From Candidatus Poribacteria bacterium (lineage in GTDB: Bacteria > Poribacteria > WGA-4E > GCA-2687025), in contig JABGQA010000114.1 of the NCBI GenBank assembly GCA_018644665.1, positions 62,001 to 126,000 on the forward strand: DNA of 64,000 bases. Reading direction: 5' to 3'. The notes under the pieces are model-generated. The model was not told the DNA's origin, ran no database searches, and was given only the letters and a program-made list of their open reading frames with translations. A program made the position numbers and the translations under genes. Below are positions 27,001-33,594 of this stretch, in pieces; position 1 is the first letter of the stretch, and every line of letters starts with the position of its first letter.

Positions 27001-27970
27001 CATCCACGGCGAAACCATCATCGCCGGAACGGGCGCGCACAGCCTCCTGACGGGGGTGCAGAAGATGCGCGTCGACCCGCTGACGGGCAAGGAGACGCCG
27101 TGGACGTACCACAGGAACTACGGCTGCAACTACGCCATCGCCAGTGAGAACCTGCTGACCTTCCGCTCCGGCGCGGCGGGATTCTTCGATCTCGGCCTCG
27201 AGGGCGGGGACGGCGGCACCGGCAACTTCGGTGGCTTCAAGACGGGTTGCACGTCGAATCTCGTGGCAGCCAACGGCGTCCTGAACGCCCCGGAATACAC
27301 GCGCACGTGTCGCTGCTCGTACCAGAACCAGACGTCGCTTGCGCTGATCCACGTCCCCGAGGTCGAGGTCTGGACCGACTACGGGAACGAGGGACTTACC
27401 GGGCCGATCCAACGCGTCGGACTGAACCTGGGAGCGCCGGGAGATCGCAGAGCAGAGGACGGCACGTTGTGGTTGGAGTACCCGAAGGCCGCCGGACCGT
27501 CGCCGGAAATCACGGTGACCGTCGGCCCGTTCACCACGCAGCGTTTCTCCTATCACTCCTCGCGGATCAAGGGCGATGAGGGTCTGCCGTGGGTTGCCGC
27601 TTCTGGGCTGGACGGCGTCTCGACGATCACCGTCGATCTGGGCGCCAGCGTGGTGGGTGGCGACGAGGTCGGCGTCGCGGAGGAGCGCTCCTACGCGGTT
27701 CGACTCCACTTCGCGGAACCCGCGGATATCGGCCCGGGCGAGCGCAAGTTCGACGTCTACCTCCAGGACAGCCTGGTGCGCCAGGGTCTGGACATCGTCG
27801 CGGAGGCAGGCGGCCCCAACCGCGCGTTCGTCGTGCAGTTCGGGACGATCCCGGTCACGCGCGAACTCGAGGTGCGGCTCGTACCGAGCGCGGGGATCGT
27901 CGATCACTTGCCGGTGATCTCCGGCATCGAGGCGATCATCGAAGCGGAGCCCGTGGCGATGGCGAAGTAG
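24089..27970 (+). CDS. Giant PQQ-type beta-propeller lipoprotein with embedded Rossmann-like segment and malectin-like tail
   Basis: A 1293-residue exported protein; TAGGAGGG precedes the ATG at 24089. The leader ends MLYGC (Cys23), a lipobox. The first propeller (about 30-460) shows PQQ-like blades such as DVRTGKTRWSFYTNGPV, YLYCLDGRSGDLVWKF and DATTGEEVWRSDN. Residues about 470-620 (AMYYGARDAALPEALVRGSD, VSVVEPDAAKASRFRRAWDD, LTVVDEAAASYASDEGFLRT) look like a class I methyltransferase-type Rossmann fold, apparently without a glycine-rich SAM loop. A second propeller (about 640-1100) includes DVYTGRVLWKRDLPG and VMDRQSGDVLWEHESR, followed by cysteine-rich TRTCRCSYQNQTSLALI. The last 150 residues (SYAVRLHFAEPADIGPGERK) resemble malectin, a carbohydrate-binding fold. 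It may recognise or process glycans at the cell surface; no enzyme activity can be assigned. Confidence 0.88.
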   Translation: MRRVVNSCALAMVVSCLVMLYGCAEPVVEGGDWPMWRYGANRVAATPHGLPDQLHLQWVHHYTPQKPTWDDPLNQDLMQFGKVREPVVVGGLLYLASSVNDRVDALDVRTGKTRWSFYTNGPVRLPPVAEDGRVYVVSDDGYLYCLDGRSGDLVWKFLGAPSERRIIGNERLISSWPARGGPVLADDVVYFAAGIWPFMGVFIYAVDATTGEEVWRSDNTGSKHMIQPHNAPSFGGVAPQGALVVQGDKLLVPGGRSVPAVFDRHTGVMEYYHLSKYPGGAFTCALGDFFVNYHRDLSTTLFDLNTGNFVLTSFGNVPVMTDEALYCMGDIVKAFDYANLRLESHQEEVIDKDTREAKTVTKEEWKLDPLWEYEIDATGDLIKAGGRLYAGGAGVVSALSIPTAGQTPAQAPEVSWTAEVDGSVARLVAASNMLFVATLEGSLYAFGERTGVAKVYGSPNAPEPQVAAGDRALADSVLETTGIRGGYAMYYGARDAALPEALVRGSDLRVSVVEPDAAKASRFRRAWDDAGIYGLRLSVQQADPTEAPTPSYMSSLTVVDEAAASYASDEGFLRTVFESLRPYGGVALFRSAQTTSPGLAQTIASLDLPNAEVRADGADLLLVREGALPGSDDWTHQYGDIAQTIKSDDTRVKLPLGVLWFGGSSNADVLPRHGHGPPEQVIGGRMFIEGMGVMNARDVYTGRVLWKRDLPGLGEGVYWDDTYIADPLTLKYGQLHIPGANARGANYVATEDKVYIAFGRECLVLDAETGNDVARFVLPTRDGATEPPEWGYIGVHEDLLIAGSDFVKYGEMTGPDPDNTEERRKYWYDYDTTSSQGLVVMDRQSGDVLWEHESRLGLRHSGIVVGAGKLFCVDQMPPRVRKLLKDKGIPVSGDPAILAFDVRTGVPAWSVDEGIFGTWLSYAGEQDILLQAGRPSRDMLRDEPNNRMSAYRGASGDILWDEEISYGEPCIIHGETIIAGTGAHSLLTGVQKMRVDPLTGKETPWTYHRNYGCNYAIASENLLTFRSGAAGFFDLGLEGGDGGTGNFGGFKTGCTSNLVAANGVLNAPEYTRTCRCSYQNQTSLALIHVPEVEVWTDYGNEGLTGPIQRVGLNLGAPGDRRAEDGTLWLEYPKAAGPSPEITVTVGPFTTQRFSYHSSRIKGDEGLPWVAASGLDGVSTITVDLGASVVGGDEVGVAEERSYAVRLHFAEPADIGPGERKFDVYLQDSLVRQGLDIVAEAGGPNRAFVVQFGTIPVTRELEVRLVPSAGIVDHLPVISGIEAIIEAEPVAMAK

Positions 27971-28002
27971 CCGGACAGACCGCGAACCGGCGGGAGACCT
28001 CA

Positions 28003-29307
28003 TTGGACAGGCTACAGCAGGCCCCGGGCGAGCGGCCGGCCCAGGACGATCGGATACGCGTGCTCAACCCACGCGCCCGCGTCCCTCTTTCGTTCATCAT
28101 CGATGACTCCACATGCCTGGTGAACCTGAACCGGTTCGCCGTCCCACAGTTCAACACCGCGCACGGCGCGACGCACTCCCCGCAGGCGTGGCGCGATTGG
28201 CCGCACGAAATCCCCGACGACTTCGTGCGGAAGTTCGGCGAGTGGAGCGGCGAGAACGGCGTCAAGGGGAAGTACAGCATCGTCCCGTACCCCGCGTGCG
28301 TGGGGCGCGTGGACCGTGTGCTCCCCGGTTGGACCGAGAAGCAGCTTCACGACAGTCTTGATCTCGTGCGCACGCTCATGGTCCCCAACTGGGACATCCA
28401 CCCCGAGATGGTCACCCACACGTGGGTCATCGACACGAAGACGGGGCAGCCCTATCCCGAGCAGAGCCTGCGGTATCAGGAGAATTGGGAGTGGACCGAC
28501 GGGAAGTCCGTCGACGAGATCGCCGAGTACATGGCGTACGGTCTGACGATCCTGAAGAACGTCGGTCTGCACTGCGACGGCCTGACGACGCCCGGAGGCT
28601 TCGCCAGCCGCGTGCTGCCCGAGTTGGCGCAGGCGACACTACAGTCCGTGCGTGATGTCCACGGCGCCGAGATTCCCCACTACTTCCGCCATGCCCGCAG
28701 CAGCGGAGAAGAGAGCGTCGTCCCCCGAGTCGAATACGCCGAGGGTCTCGACACGGATGACCCTCGCTGCGTCGTGTCCATCATCGGTTGCACGTCCGAC
28801 TGGACGGGCGGGTGGGACTGCTCCAGCCGAGGACACGTAAACCGGTTCATCACGCCGGACCTCGCCTCCGGTCGGATGGTGGACGTTATCGAACGCGGCG
28901 AGCCCGCGGTGATGGTCTGCCACTGGACCGGCATTTACTTCAATGGCGAGGAAGTCGGCTTCAACGTGTTCAAGGAAGCCGTACGGCGCATTCACGCACG
29001 GTACGACAACGTCGTCTGGATGAAGAACGACGACATCGCGCGGTACTGGGCGGCGAAGGAACTCACGGCGACAGCGTCGAACGACGGTGTGAGCGCGTTC
29101 CGCGCTCCTTACGGATGTCCCGACTTCACCGTCGAGGTCGACGCGACTTCCGACGCCACTCCGATGCTCACGCACGCGGGCGCCGGGACGACGCTCAGGC
29201 TTGTGGCGGACAAGCTCTCGCTCGTGGCGGGAACCTACGTGCGGGAGGGCGGCCGCGTGGTCGCCTGCTTCGACCTGCCCAAGGGGTCGTCTTCGTTGGC
29301 CGCGTAG
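28003..29307 (+). CDS. Unknown 434-residue protein, possibly polysaccharide-deacetylase-like
   Basis: No signal peptide. A TTG at 28003 behind GGGAG is the best start; no ATG fits. Near the N-terminus VPLSFIIDDSTCLVNLNRFA places paired aspartates at the end of a strand, as in NodB-type deacetylases or DUF2334 proteins. MVPNWDIHPEMVTHTWVIDT and GLHCDGLTTPGGFASRVLPE supply histidines and acidic residues that could bind a metal. A late segment GEPAVMVCHWTGIYFNGEEV is followed by a short beta-domain (APYGCPDFTVEVDATSDATP). It lies 32 bp after the propeller lipoprotein gene and 45 bp before the acetyltransferase gene, all in one direction. A carbohydrate-modifying role is inferred only from this context and the DD motif. 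Confidence 0.72.
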   Translation: MDRLQQAPGERPAQDDRIRVLNPRARVPLSFIIDDSTCLVNLNRFAVPQFNTAHGATHSPQAWRDWPHEIPDDFVRKFGEWSGENGVKGKYSIVPYPACVGRVDRVLPGWTEKQLHDSLDLVRTLMVPNWDIHPEMVTHTWVIDTKTGQPYPEQSLRYQENWEWTDGKSVDEIAEYMAYGLTILKNVGLHCDGLTTPGGFASRVLPELAQATLQSVRDVHGAEIPHYFRHARSSGEESVVPRVEYAEGLDTDDPRCVVSIIGCTSDWTGGWDCSSRGHVNRFITPDLASGRMVDVIERGEPAVMVCHWTGIYFNGEEVGFNVFKEAVRRIHARYDNVVWMKNDDIARYWAAKELTATASNDGVSAFRAPYGCPDFTVEVDATSDATPMLTHAGAGTTLRLVADKLSLVAGTYVREGGRVVACFDLPKGSSSLAA

Positions 29308-29352
29308 TCCCGCGCTGAGAAAGCGACCATGTCATGAACGACGGAGCGCCCC

Positions 29353-30171
29353 ATGGGTCTGTCCGCTAAGGCAGGACCGCCGGCATGGGACGGACCCCAT
29401 CACAATCGTCCCCTGCAAGGGGAGGACGTTCGCTTGGCCCCGACGCAGAACGGTCGCGGCCCGGCCGGCGACTCGGAGGCCGCGGGGCCTGACGACGAGC
29501 GCGCCCTGATCCTGCTCGGTGGCGGCGGGCTTGCGCGCGAGCTTATCGGCTACGCGATGGGGTCTCTGGCCGTGGAGGACGGCCTGTCGGACGCGAGGCC
29601 GTTTCGCATCGTCGGCGCCCTAGACGACGGGATGGATCAAGGCGCCGACGTCGAAGGCGTCCCCATACTCGGCAAGATGTCCGACGCCGGACGAGTCGCC
29701 GCGGACAAGCCCGACGCGCGGTTCGTTCTGGCCATCTCCGCGCCGCACACATACAAGCACCGACCCGACATCATACGCCGAGCCGGCCTCGACCGAGACC
29801 GCTACGCGACGTACCTCATGCCCGGGGCGCACGTCGCCGCATCGGCGCGGATCGGGCGGGGAGGCGTGCTGTTCCCCGGCGTGGTCATCGGCACCAATGC
29901 CGTCGTCGAGGACCACGTGCAGCTGTGGCCGAACGTCGTTGTCAGTCACGACTGCCGCGTGAGAGAGTACGCCACGATCGCCTCTGCGGCCGCGCTCAAC
30001 GGAGTCGTTGACGTCGGCAGCGGGGCTTACGTTGGCTCGGGAGCGCTGGTGCGCGAGAAACTGAGCATCGGCGAGAACGCCCTCGTCGGCATGGGCGCCG
30101 TCGTTCTGCGCGACGTGCCGGCCGGACACGTTGTGGTCGGGAACCCGGCGAAGTACCTGCGCGACGTCTGA
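29353..30171 (+). CDS. NeuD-family sugar O-acyltransferase (left-handed beta-helix)
   Basis: The NeuD-like architecture is clear. An N-terminal Rossmann domain (ALILLGGGGLARELIGYA, then FRIVGALDDGMDQG) is followed by hexapeptide repeats forming a left-handed beta-helix (ARIGRGGVLFPGVVIGTNAV to IGENALVGMGAVVLRDVPAG), and ends VVVGNPAKYLRDV. Catalytic histidine is likely in VVVSHDCRVREYATIASAAA. Such enzymes transfer acetyl or other acyl groups to nucleotide-linked sugars. The ATG at 29353 gives 272 residues, but the first 40 include a dispersed palindromic repeat (29394-29433) and look non-native. A TTG at 29434 would give a more normal 245 residues. It is followed closely by two sugar dehydrogenase-like genes. 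Confidence 0.85.
   Translation: MGLSAKAGPPAWDGPHHNRPLQGEDVRLAPTQNGRGPAGDSEAAGPDDERALILLGGGGLARELIGYAMGSLAVEDGLSDARPFRIVGALDDGMDQGADVEGVPILGKMSDAGRVAADKPDARFVLAISAPHTYKHRPDIIRRAGLDRDRYATYLMPGAHVAASARIGRGGVLFPGVVIGTNAVVEDHVQLWPNVVVSHDCRVREYATIASAAALNGVVDVGSGAYVGSGALVREKLSIGENALVGMGAVVLRDVPAGHVVVGNPAKYLRDV
29394..29433. repeat. Dispersed 40-bp palindromic repeat, copy 1
   Basis: Matches copy 2 at 32270-32309 in 34 of 40 positions by hand alignment, without gaps. The core TCCCCT-GCA-AGGGGA is a 6-bp hairpin, followed by a conserved GACGTTCGC. It lies at the junction between two genes, inside the apparent N-terminal extension of the acetyltransferase. Confidence 0.65.
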
Positions 30172-30187
30172 CCGAAAGGAACCCGTC

Positions 30188-31174
30188 ATGCGCGTGGCCC
30201 TCGTAGGCATGGACAGCTTCTACTTCACGCAGACGATAGCCGGGCTGTTGGGCGACCTTCCCGGCGCCGAATGGGTCGGATGCTGCGACCTTGGTGTCCC
30301 CGACGAGTGCGTCGCCAACGCGGGCAAACCCTCGACGGAGATCGCCGACGAGCACGGCGTCCCGCTGTTCTCGGACATAGACGCGCTGCTGGCGTCCGGT
30401 CAGCCCGATGCTGCGGTCATCGCGACGAACCCGAGCCGCGTCCCCGAAGTGGCGGCGGCCCTCGCCGCGAGCGGTCTGCACCTCTACATCGTGAAGCCCG
30501 CCGCTCTGAACGCAGCGGGGACCGCGATCCTTCGCGAGGCGATCGTCGACAAGAGCCAGGTGATCGTCAGCGGCATGACCTACCGACGGCATCCGAGCGT
30601 GATCGCCGCCGGCGAGGCGCTGGCGAACGGCGCCATCGGCGAACTCTCGTCGATACGCGCGATGCACCAGCACGGCAGGCTATCCATATGGGGACCGACG
30701 AGTTGGTACTTCACTGAGCCGGAGTTGCATCCGGCGCTGTACCTGGGGTGGTATGTCGCGGACCTGTTCCGTTGGTTCGTCGGCGAGCCCGCCGAAGCGG
30801 CGGCAGCGTTGGGTAGCAGGCTGGCCGACCCGACGTCGCCTCACGAGGACACCGTCCGCACGATATGCCGCTCCGCGTCGGGCGTCGTCGGCTCGTTGGA
30901 CGTCTACTTCGGCGTCAGTTGGCCCTACGCCGATCTGGAACTGGAACTCCTTGGCACGAACGGCGCGATTCGCTTCAACGCGCGCGAGGGCGGGCAGATA
31001 GTCACGTCCGACGGCGCCGAGACGATAGAACCGACGAACGTGAACATGATGCAGACGGAGCTGGAGGCGTGGATCGCCGCCGCTGTGGGAGACATCGACG
31101 ACTGGCACCGCCCGGCGGAATGGCTCGACGCGCTCGATCACGGCATCGCAATGACAGAAGCCCTGAAGGCTTGA
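30188..31174 (+). CDS. Gfo/Idh/MocA-family oxidoreductase (first of two)
   Basis: A 328-residue NAD(P)-dependent dehydrogenase-fold protein; GAAAGGAA precedes the ATG at 30188. The N-terminal Rossmann domain begins MRVALVGMDSFYFTQTIAGL, an altered GxGxxG loop. DAAVIATNPSRVPEVAAALA and LHLYIVKPAALNAAG follow, where family members usually have EKP; here valine replaces glutamate before the catalytic-region KP. The C-terminal alpha/beta domain contains ELHPALYLGWYVADLFRWFV, with a histidine in the position of the family's active-site region. Such enzymes oxidise or reduce sugars and cyclitols. The loop change leaves cofactor use uncertain. It lies 16 bp after the acetyltransferase gene and 10 bp before a paralogue. 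Confidence 0.85.
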   Translation: MRVALVGMDSFYFTQTIAGLLGDLPGAEWVGCCDLGVPDECVANAGKPSTEIADEHGVPLFSDIDALLASGQPDAAVIATNPSRVPEVAAALAASGLHLYIVKPAALNAAGTAILREAIVDKSQVIVSGMTYRRHPSVIAAGEALANGAIGELSSIRAMHQHGRLSIWGPTSWYFTEPELHPALYLGWYVADLFRWFVGEPAEAAAALGSRLADPTSPHEDTVRTICRSASGVVGSLDVYFGVSWPYADLELELLGTNGAIRFNAREGGQIVTSDGAETIEPTNVNMMQTELEAWIAAAVGDIDDWHRPAEWLDALDHGIAMTEALKA

Positions 31175-31184
31175 GGTAACGACC

Positions 31185-32240
31185 ATGGCTGAGAAGTACC
31201 GGGTCGCGCTCATCGGCGTGGGGGGCATGGGCATCGCGTACTACCACGCGAACTGCTTCGTCGCGGACGAACGCGCGGAACTCGTCGCCTGCTGCGACAT
31301 CAACCGCGAGGCGTTGGACAAGTTCGGCGACCAGTTCGACATCGCCGACCGGTACGAGGACGCCGACGCGATGCTCGGGACCGTGTCGCCGGATGTCGTC
31401 GTGATCGGCGCCAACGAAACCGCCCACGCGCCCCTGACGATCCTTGCCGCCAAACACGCGCCGAAGGCGATCCTCTGCGAGAAGCCGATGGCGATGAACC
31501 TCGGCGAAGCGGACGCGATGATCGCCGCCTGCGAGCAGACGGGCGCGCAACTGTTCATCGGGCATCAGCGCCGCTACAACTCGCAGTACGCCGTCGCCAA
31601 GGAACGCTTGGACGCCGGAGCCGTCGGCGACCTGACGCAGATCATCGCTCGGGGTCACCCGGGTAGTTCGTTGATGGTGGACGGCACCCACACGGTCGAT
31701 CTCGTCCGCTTCTACGCCGACGATGCGCCCATCGAGTGGGTGATGGCTCAGGTGGAGTCGAAGAGCGGGCGAGTCGGATGGGGGCACGTCCTGGAAGACG
31801 CCACCCTCTCCACGTTCAAGTTCCAGAGCGGCGTGCGCGCGATGCTCACCACGGGCGGCCGCACGGCTTCCGCGGAGGAGTCACTCGGCGACGCCGAGGC
31901 CACGAACTATCACCGCATCACGCTCCTCGGCTCGAAGGGGTACATCGAGATCTACGGCGATGGCGTGCTGGAGGGTCAGCCGTTCGTCCGCGTAGTGAGC
32001 AGCGACGGTGGCGTCGAGGAGATGCCCGGCGGCGGAGGATGGCACGACGGGCTCAGTCCGCAGTCGGCCCTGCTGGATACCCTCGAAGACGGCAGACCCC
32101 ACCTGCTGCGCGGCGAAAGCGCTCGCGCGACGCTGGAGGTGCTTATGGCCGTCTACGAGTCCGCGAAGCTGGGGCAGGTGATCCCGCTGCCACTCGAGAA
32201 CGCGGAGAATCCGCTGGAGGAGATGCTGGCGGACGCATAG
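31185..32240 (+). CDS. Gfo/Idh/MocA-family oxidoreductase (second of two)
   Basis: A 351-residue member with an orthodox N-terminal cofactor loop (YRVALIGVGGMGIAYYHANC), acidic strand end (LVACCDINREALDKF) and the EKP motif (AILCEKPMAMNLGEADAMIA). IGHQRRYNSQYAVAKERLDA opens the C-terminal domain, and the presumed catalytic histidine lies in SSLMVDGTHTVDLVRFYADD. It should therefore be an active NAD(P)-dependent sugar or cyclitol dehydrogenase, substrate unknown. Compared with the preceding paralogue it retains all key residues, so the pair could act on the same pathway or form a mixed complex. Last plus-strand gene of the block starting with the propeller lipoprotein. Confidence 0.9.
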   Translation: MAEKYRVALIGVGGMGIAYYHANCFVADERAELVACCDINREALDKFGDQFDIADRYEDADAMLGTVSPDVVVIGANETAHAPLTILAAKHAPKAILCEKPMAMNLGEADAMIAACEQTGAQLFIGHQRRYNSQYAVAKERLDAGAVGDLTQIIARGHPGSSLMVDGTHTVDLVRFYADDAPIEWVMAQVESKSGRVGWGHVLEDATLSTFKFQSGVRAMLTTGGRTASAEESLGDAEATNYHRITLLGSKGYIEIYGDGVLEGQPFVRVVSSDGGVEEMPGGGGWHDGLSPQSALLDTLEDGRPHLLRGESARATLEVLMAVYESAKLGQVIPLPLENAENPLEEMLADA

Positions 32241-32269
32241 CGCGGCGTTTCCGGCGCGTGGAAGCCAGG

Positions 32270-32309
32270 ACCCCAGCTCCATCTTCCCCTGCCAGGGGAA
32301 GACGTTCGC
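32270..32309. repeat. Dispersed 40-bp palindromic repeat, copy 2
   Basis: Second copy of the element at 29394-29433. Here the hairpin is longer: CTTCCCCTG pairs with CAGGGGAAG around a single C (32283-32301), followed by the conserved ACGTTCGC. It sits 30 bp after the dehydrogenase stop in the 165-bp gap between two convergent genes, where it could also aid termination. Confidence 0.65.
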
Positions 32310-32405
32310 GTGTTCGCACGGCGAGCGTGCATTGCCGCCGCGCGCGGCCTGCCGGCCTCCCACTATCGGCCACTCGCACGCGTCCCTTGGCGTCGCGCGT
32401 TAGGG

Positions 32406-33509
32406 CTACGCGGCGAGCCCACACACCTCGTCGACCAGTTCCGTGATCGCCTCCACACGTTCGATCTCGCCCACCTCGGATATCTCGTCCGAGATGCCCA
32501 GGATGAGCCGGGGCGCGAACATGTCGATGACCCGGCGCGTGAAATCGAGCAAGTCCTGCAGCGGGTAGGAGGGCATGAAGAAGATGGCCGGGATCAGGTC
32601 GAGCACGACCATGTCCCCCGTGGCTTCCTGAATCTCCTCCAGCGTCATGTCGCACTGCGGGAATGGCGTCAGCGACTCGACGGCGTCCAGCCGCGTGTCC
32701 TTGAGGTAAGGCAGCATCGTCTTCGAGTTGCCGTCCCAATGGCTGTGCACGAAGCGGTCGGCGGCGTGTAGGCGGTCGGAGATGCGCTGCCAGCGCGGCA
32801 TCAGGTAGCGCTCGAGGATGGGCGGCGGCGTGAACTCGTTCGTCGCGTGGTCGCCGAGGTTGTACACGCGGCACGGCAACTGTAGCGCTGCGTCGATGAG
32901 GCGGTCGTCCCGGCGGTCGCAGGCTTCGAGATACTCTTCGACTTCGGCGCGGTGATCGTAGAGCAGGTAGTACGCGTTCTCCAGGCCGCACCAGTTCTTG
33001 ATAAGCTCGGTAAAGCCCGAGCTGGACAGGAACATCGTCGGCTCGCCACGGTGGCCCATCGTTGCCGCCGCGCGCTGGAACGTCTCTACGTTTGCGGAGA
33101 AGCTCTGCCGGTCGACAAGGTCGATCACGACACGCAGGTCCGCGGTCGTTTTCACGGGGTAGTCGGTGATGCGGTGGTTCACGCGCTGACCTTCGTGCCA
33201 CAGGTCGCGGTGCACCGTGCGTATCTCGCCGGACGGCGTCCTCACCGTCGAGATGGAGTGGTCGGGATGCTGCTCCTCGGTCGTGACGACATCGTCTCGC
33301 GACCGCTCGTGCACGATGCCCGCCGACGCCGCATACCGGATGGAGCAGCGCAACTCGTCGTAGATATCGAAGTTGCTCATGCCCTTGAAGCGGTCGGGCA
33401 TGGTGTTCCATCGCATGCGGTCGCCGATCCACGTCTCGAGACGCGGCTGCCAGAGCACCTTGTCGGTAGTGCCCTCGTAGATGGCGAGGTTCAGTTCTTG
33501 GCGCGTCAT
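32406..33509 (-). CDS. Uroporphyrinogen-decarboxylase-like (URO-D) family protein
   Basis: A 367-residue protein with the URO-D TIM-barrel pattern as seen in many non-haem members: TMFLSSSGFTELIKNWCGLE with NAYYLLYDHRAEVEEYLEAC, ADRFVHSHWDGNSKTMLPYL, DAVESLTPFPQCDMTLEEIQ and APRLILGISDEISEVGEIER. Canonical HemE N-terminal arginine motifs are not obvious. In several lineages rich in Gfo/Idh/MocA enzymes such URO-D-like proteins are probable methyltransferases or decarboxylases of unknown substrate. Start ATG 33509. It is on the minus strand, convergent with the dehydrogenases and 85 bp downstream of the large repeat-protein array, whose transcript might reach it. Confidence 0.82.
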   Translation of the reverse strand: MTRQELNLAIYEGTTDKVLWQPRLETWIGDRMRWNTMPDRFKGMSNFDIYDELRCSIRYAASAGIVHERSRDDVVTTEEQHPDHSISTVRTPSGEIRTVHRDLWHEGQRVNHRITDYPVKTTADLRVVIDLVDRQSFSANVETFQRAAATMGHRGEPTMFLSSSGFTELIKNWCGLENAYYLLYDHRAEVEEYLEACDRRDDRLIDAALQLPCRVYNLGDHATNEFTPPPILERYLMPRWQRISDRLHAADRFVHSHWDGNSKTMLPYLKDTRLDAVESLTPFPQCDMTLEEIQEATGDMVVLDLIPAIFFMPSYPLQDLLDFTRRVIDMFAPRLILGISDEISEVGEIERVEAITELVDEVCGLAA

Positions 33510-33594
33510 GGACGGGTTCTCCTGCCCGATGCCCGGCGTGGTGAGTCATCGCTAACATAGACGCCGATTCACGGCGCGCCAAGGGCGATGGGAG

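Noticed and set aside
27589..28002. Upstream extension of the 434-residue gene into the end of the propeller gene
   Set aside because: It is an out-of-frame shadow of the malectin-like tail, rich in glycine and arginine. The TTG at 28003 with a ribosome site is preferred.
33562..33576. Hairpin CGCCG-ATTCA-CGGCG after the last array gene, as a terminator
   Set aside because: The stem has only five pairs and no T-run follows on the minus strand, so read-through into the URO-D-like gene cannot be excluded.
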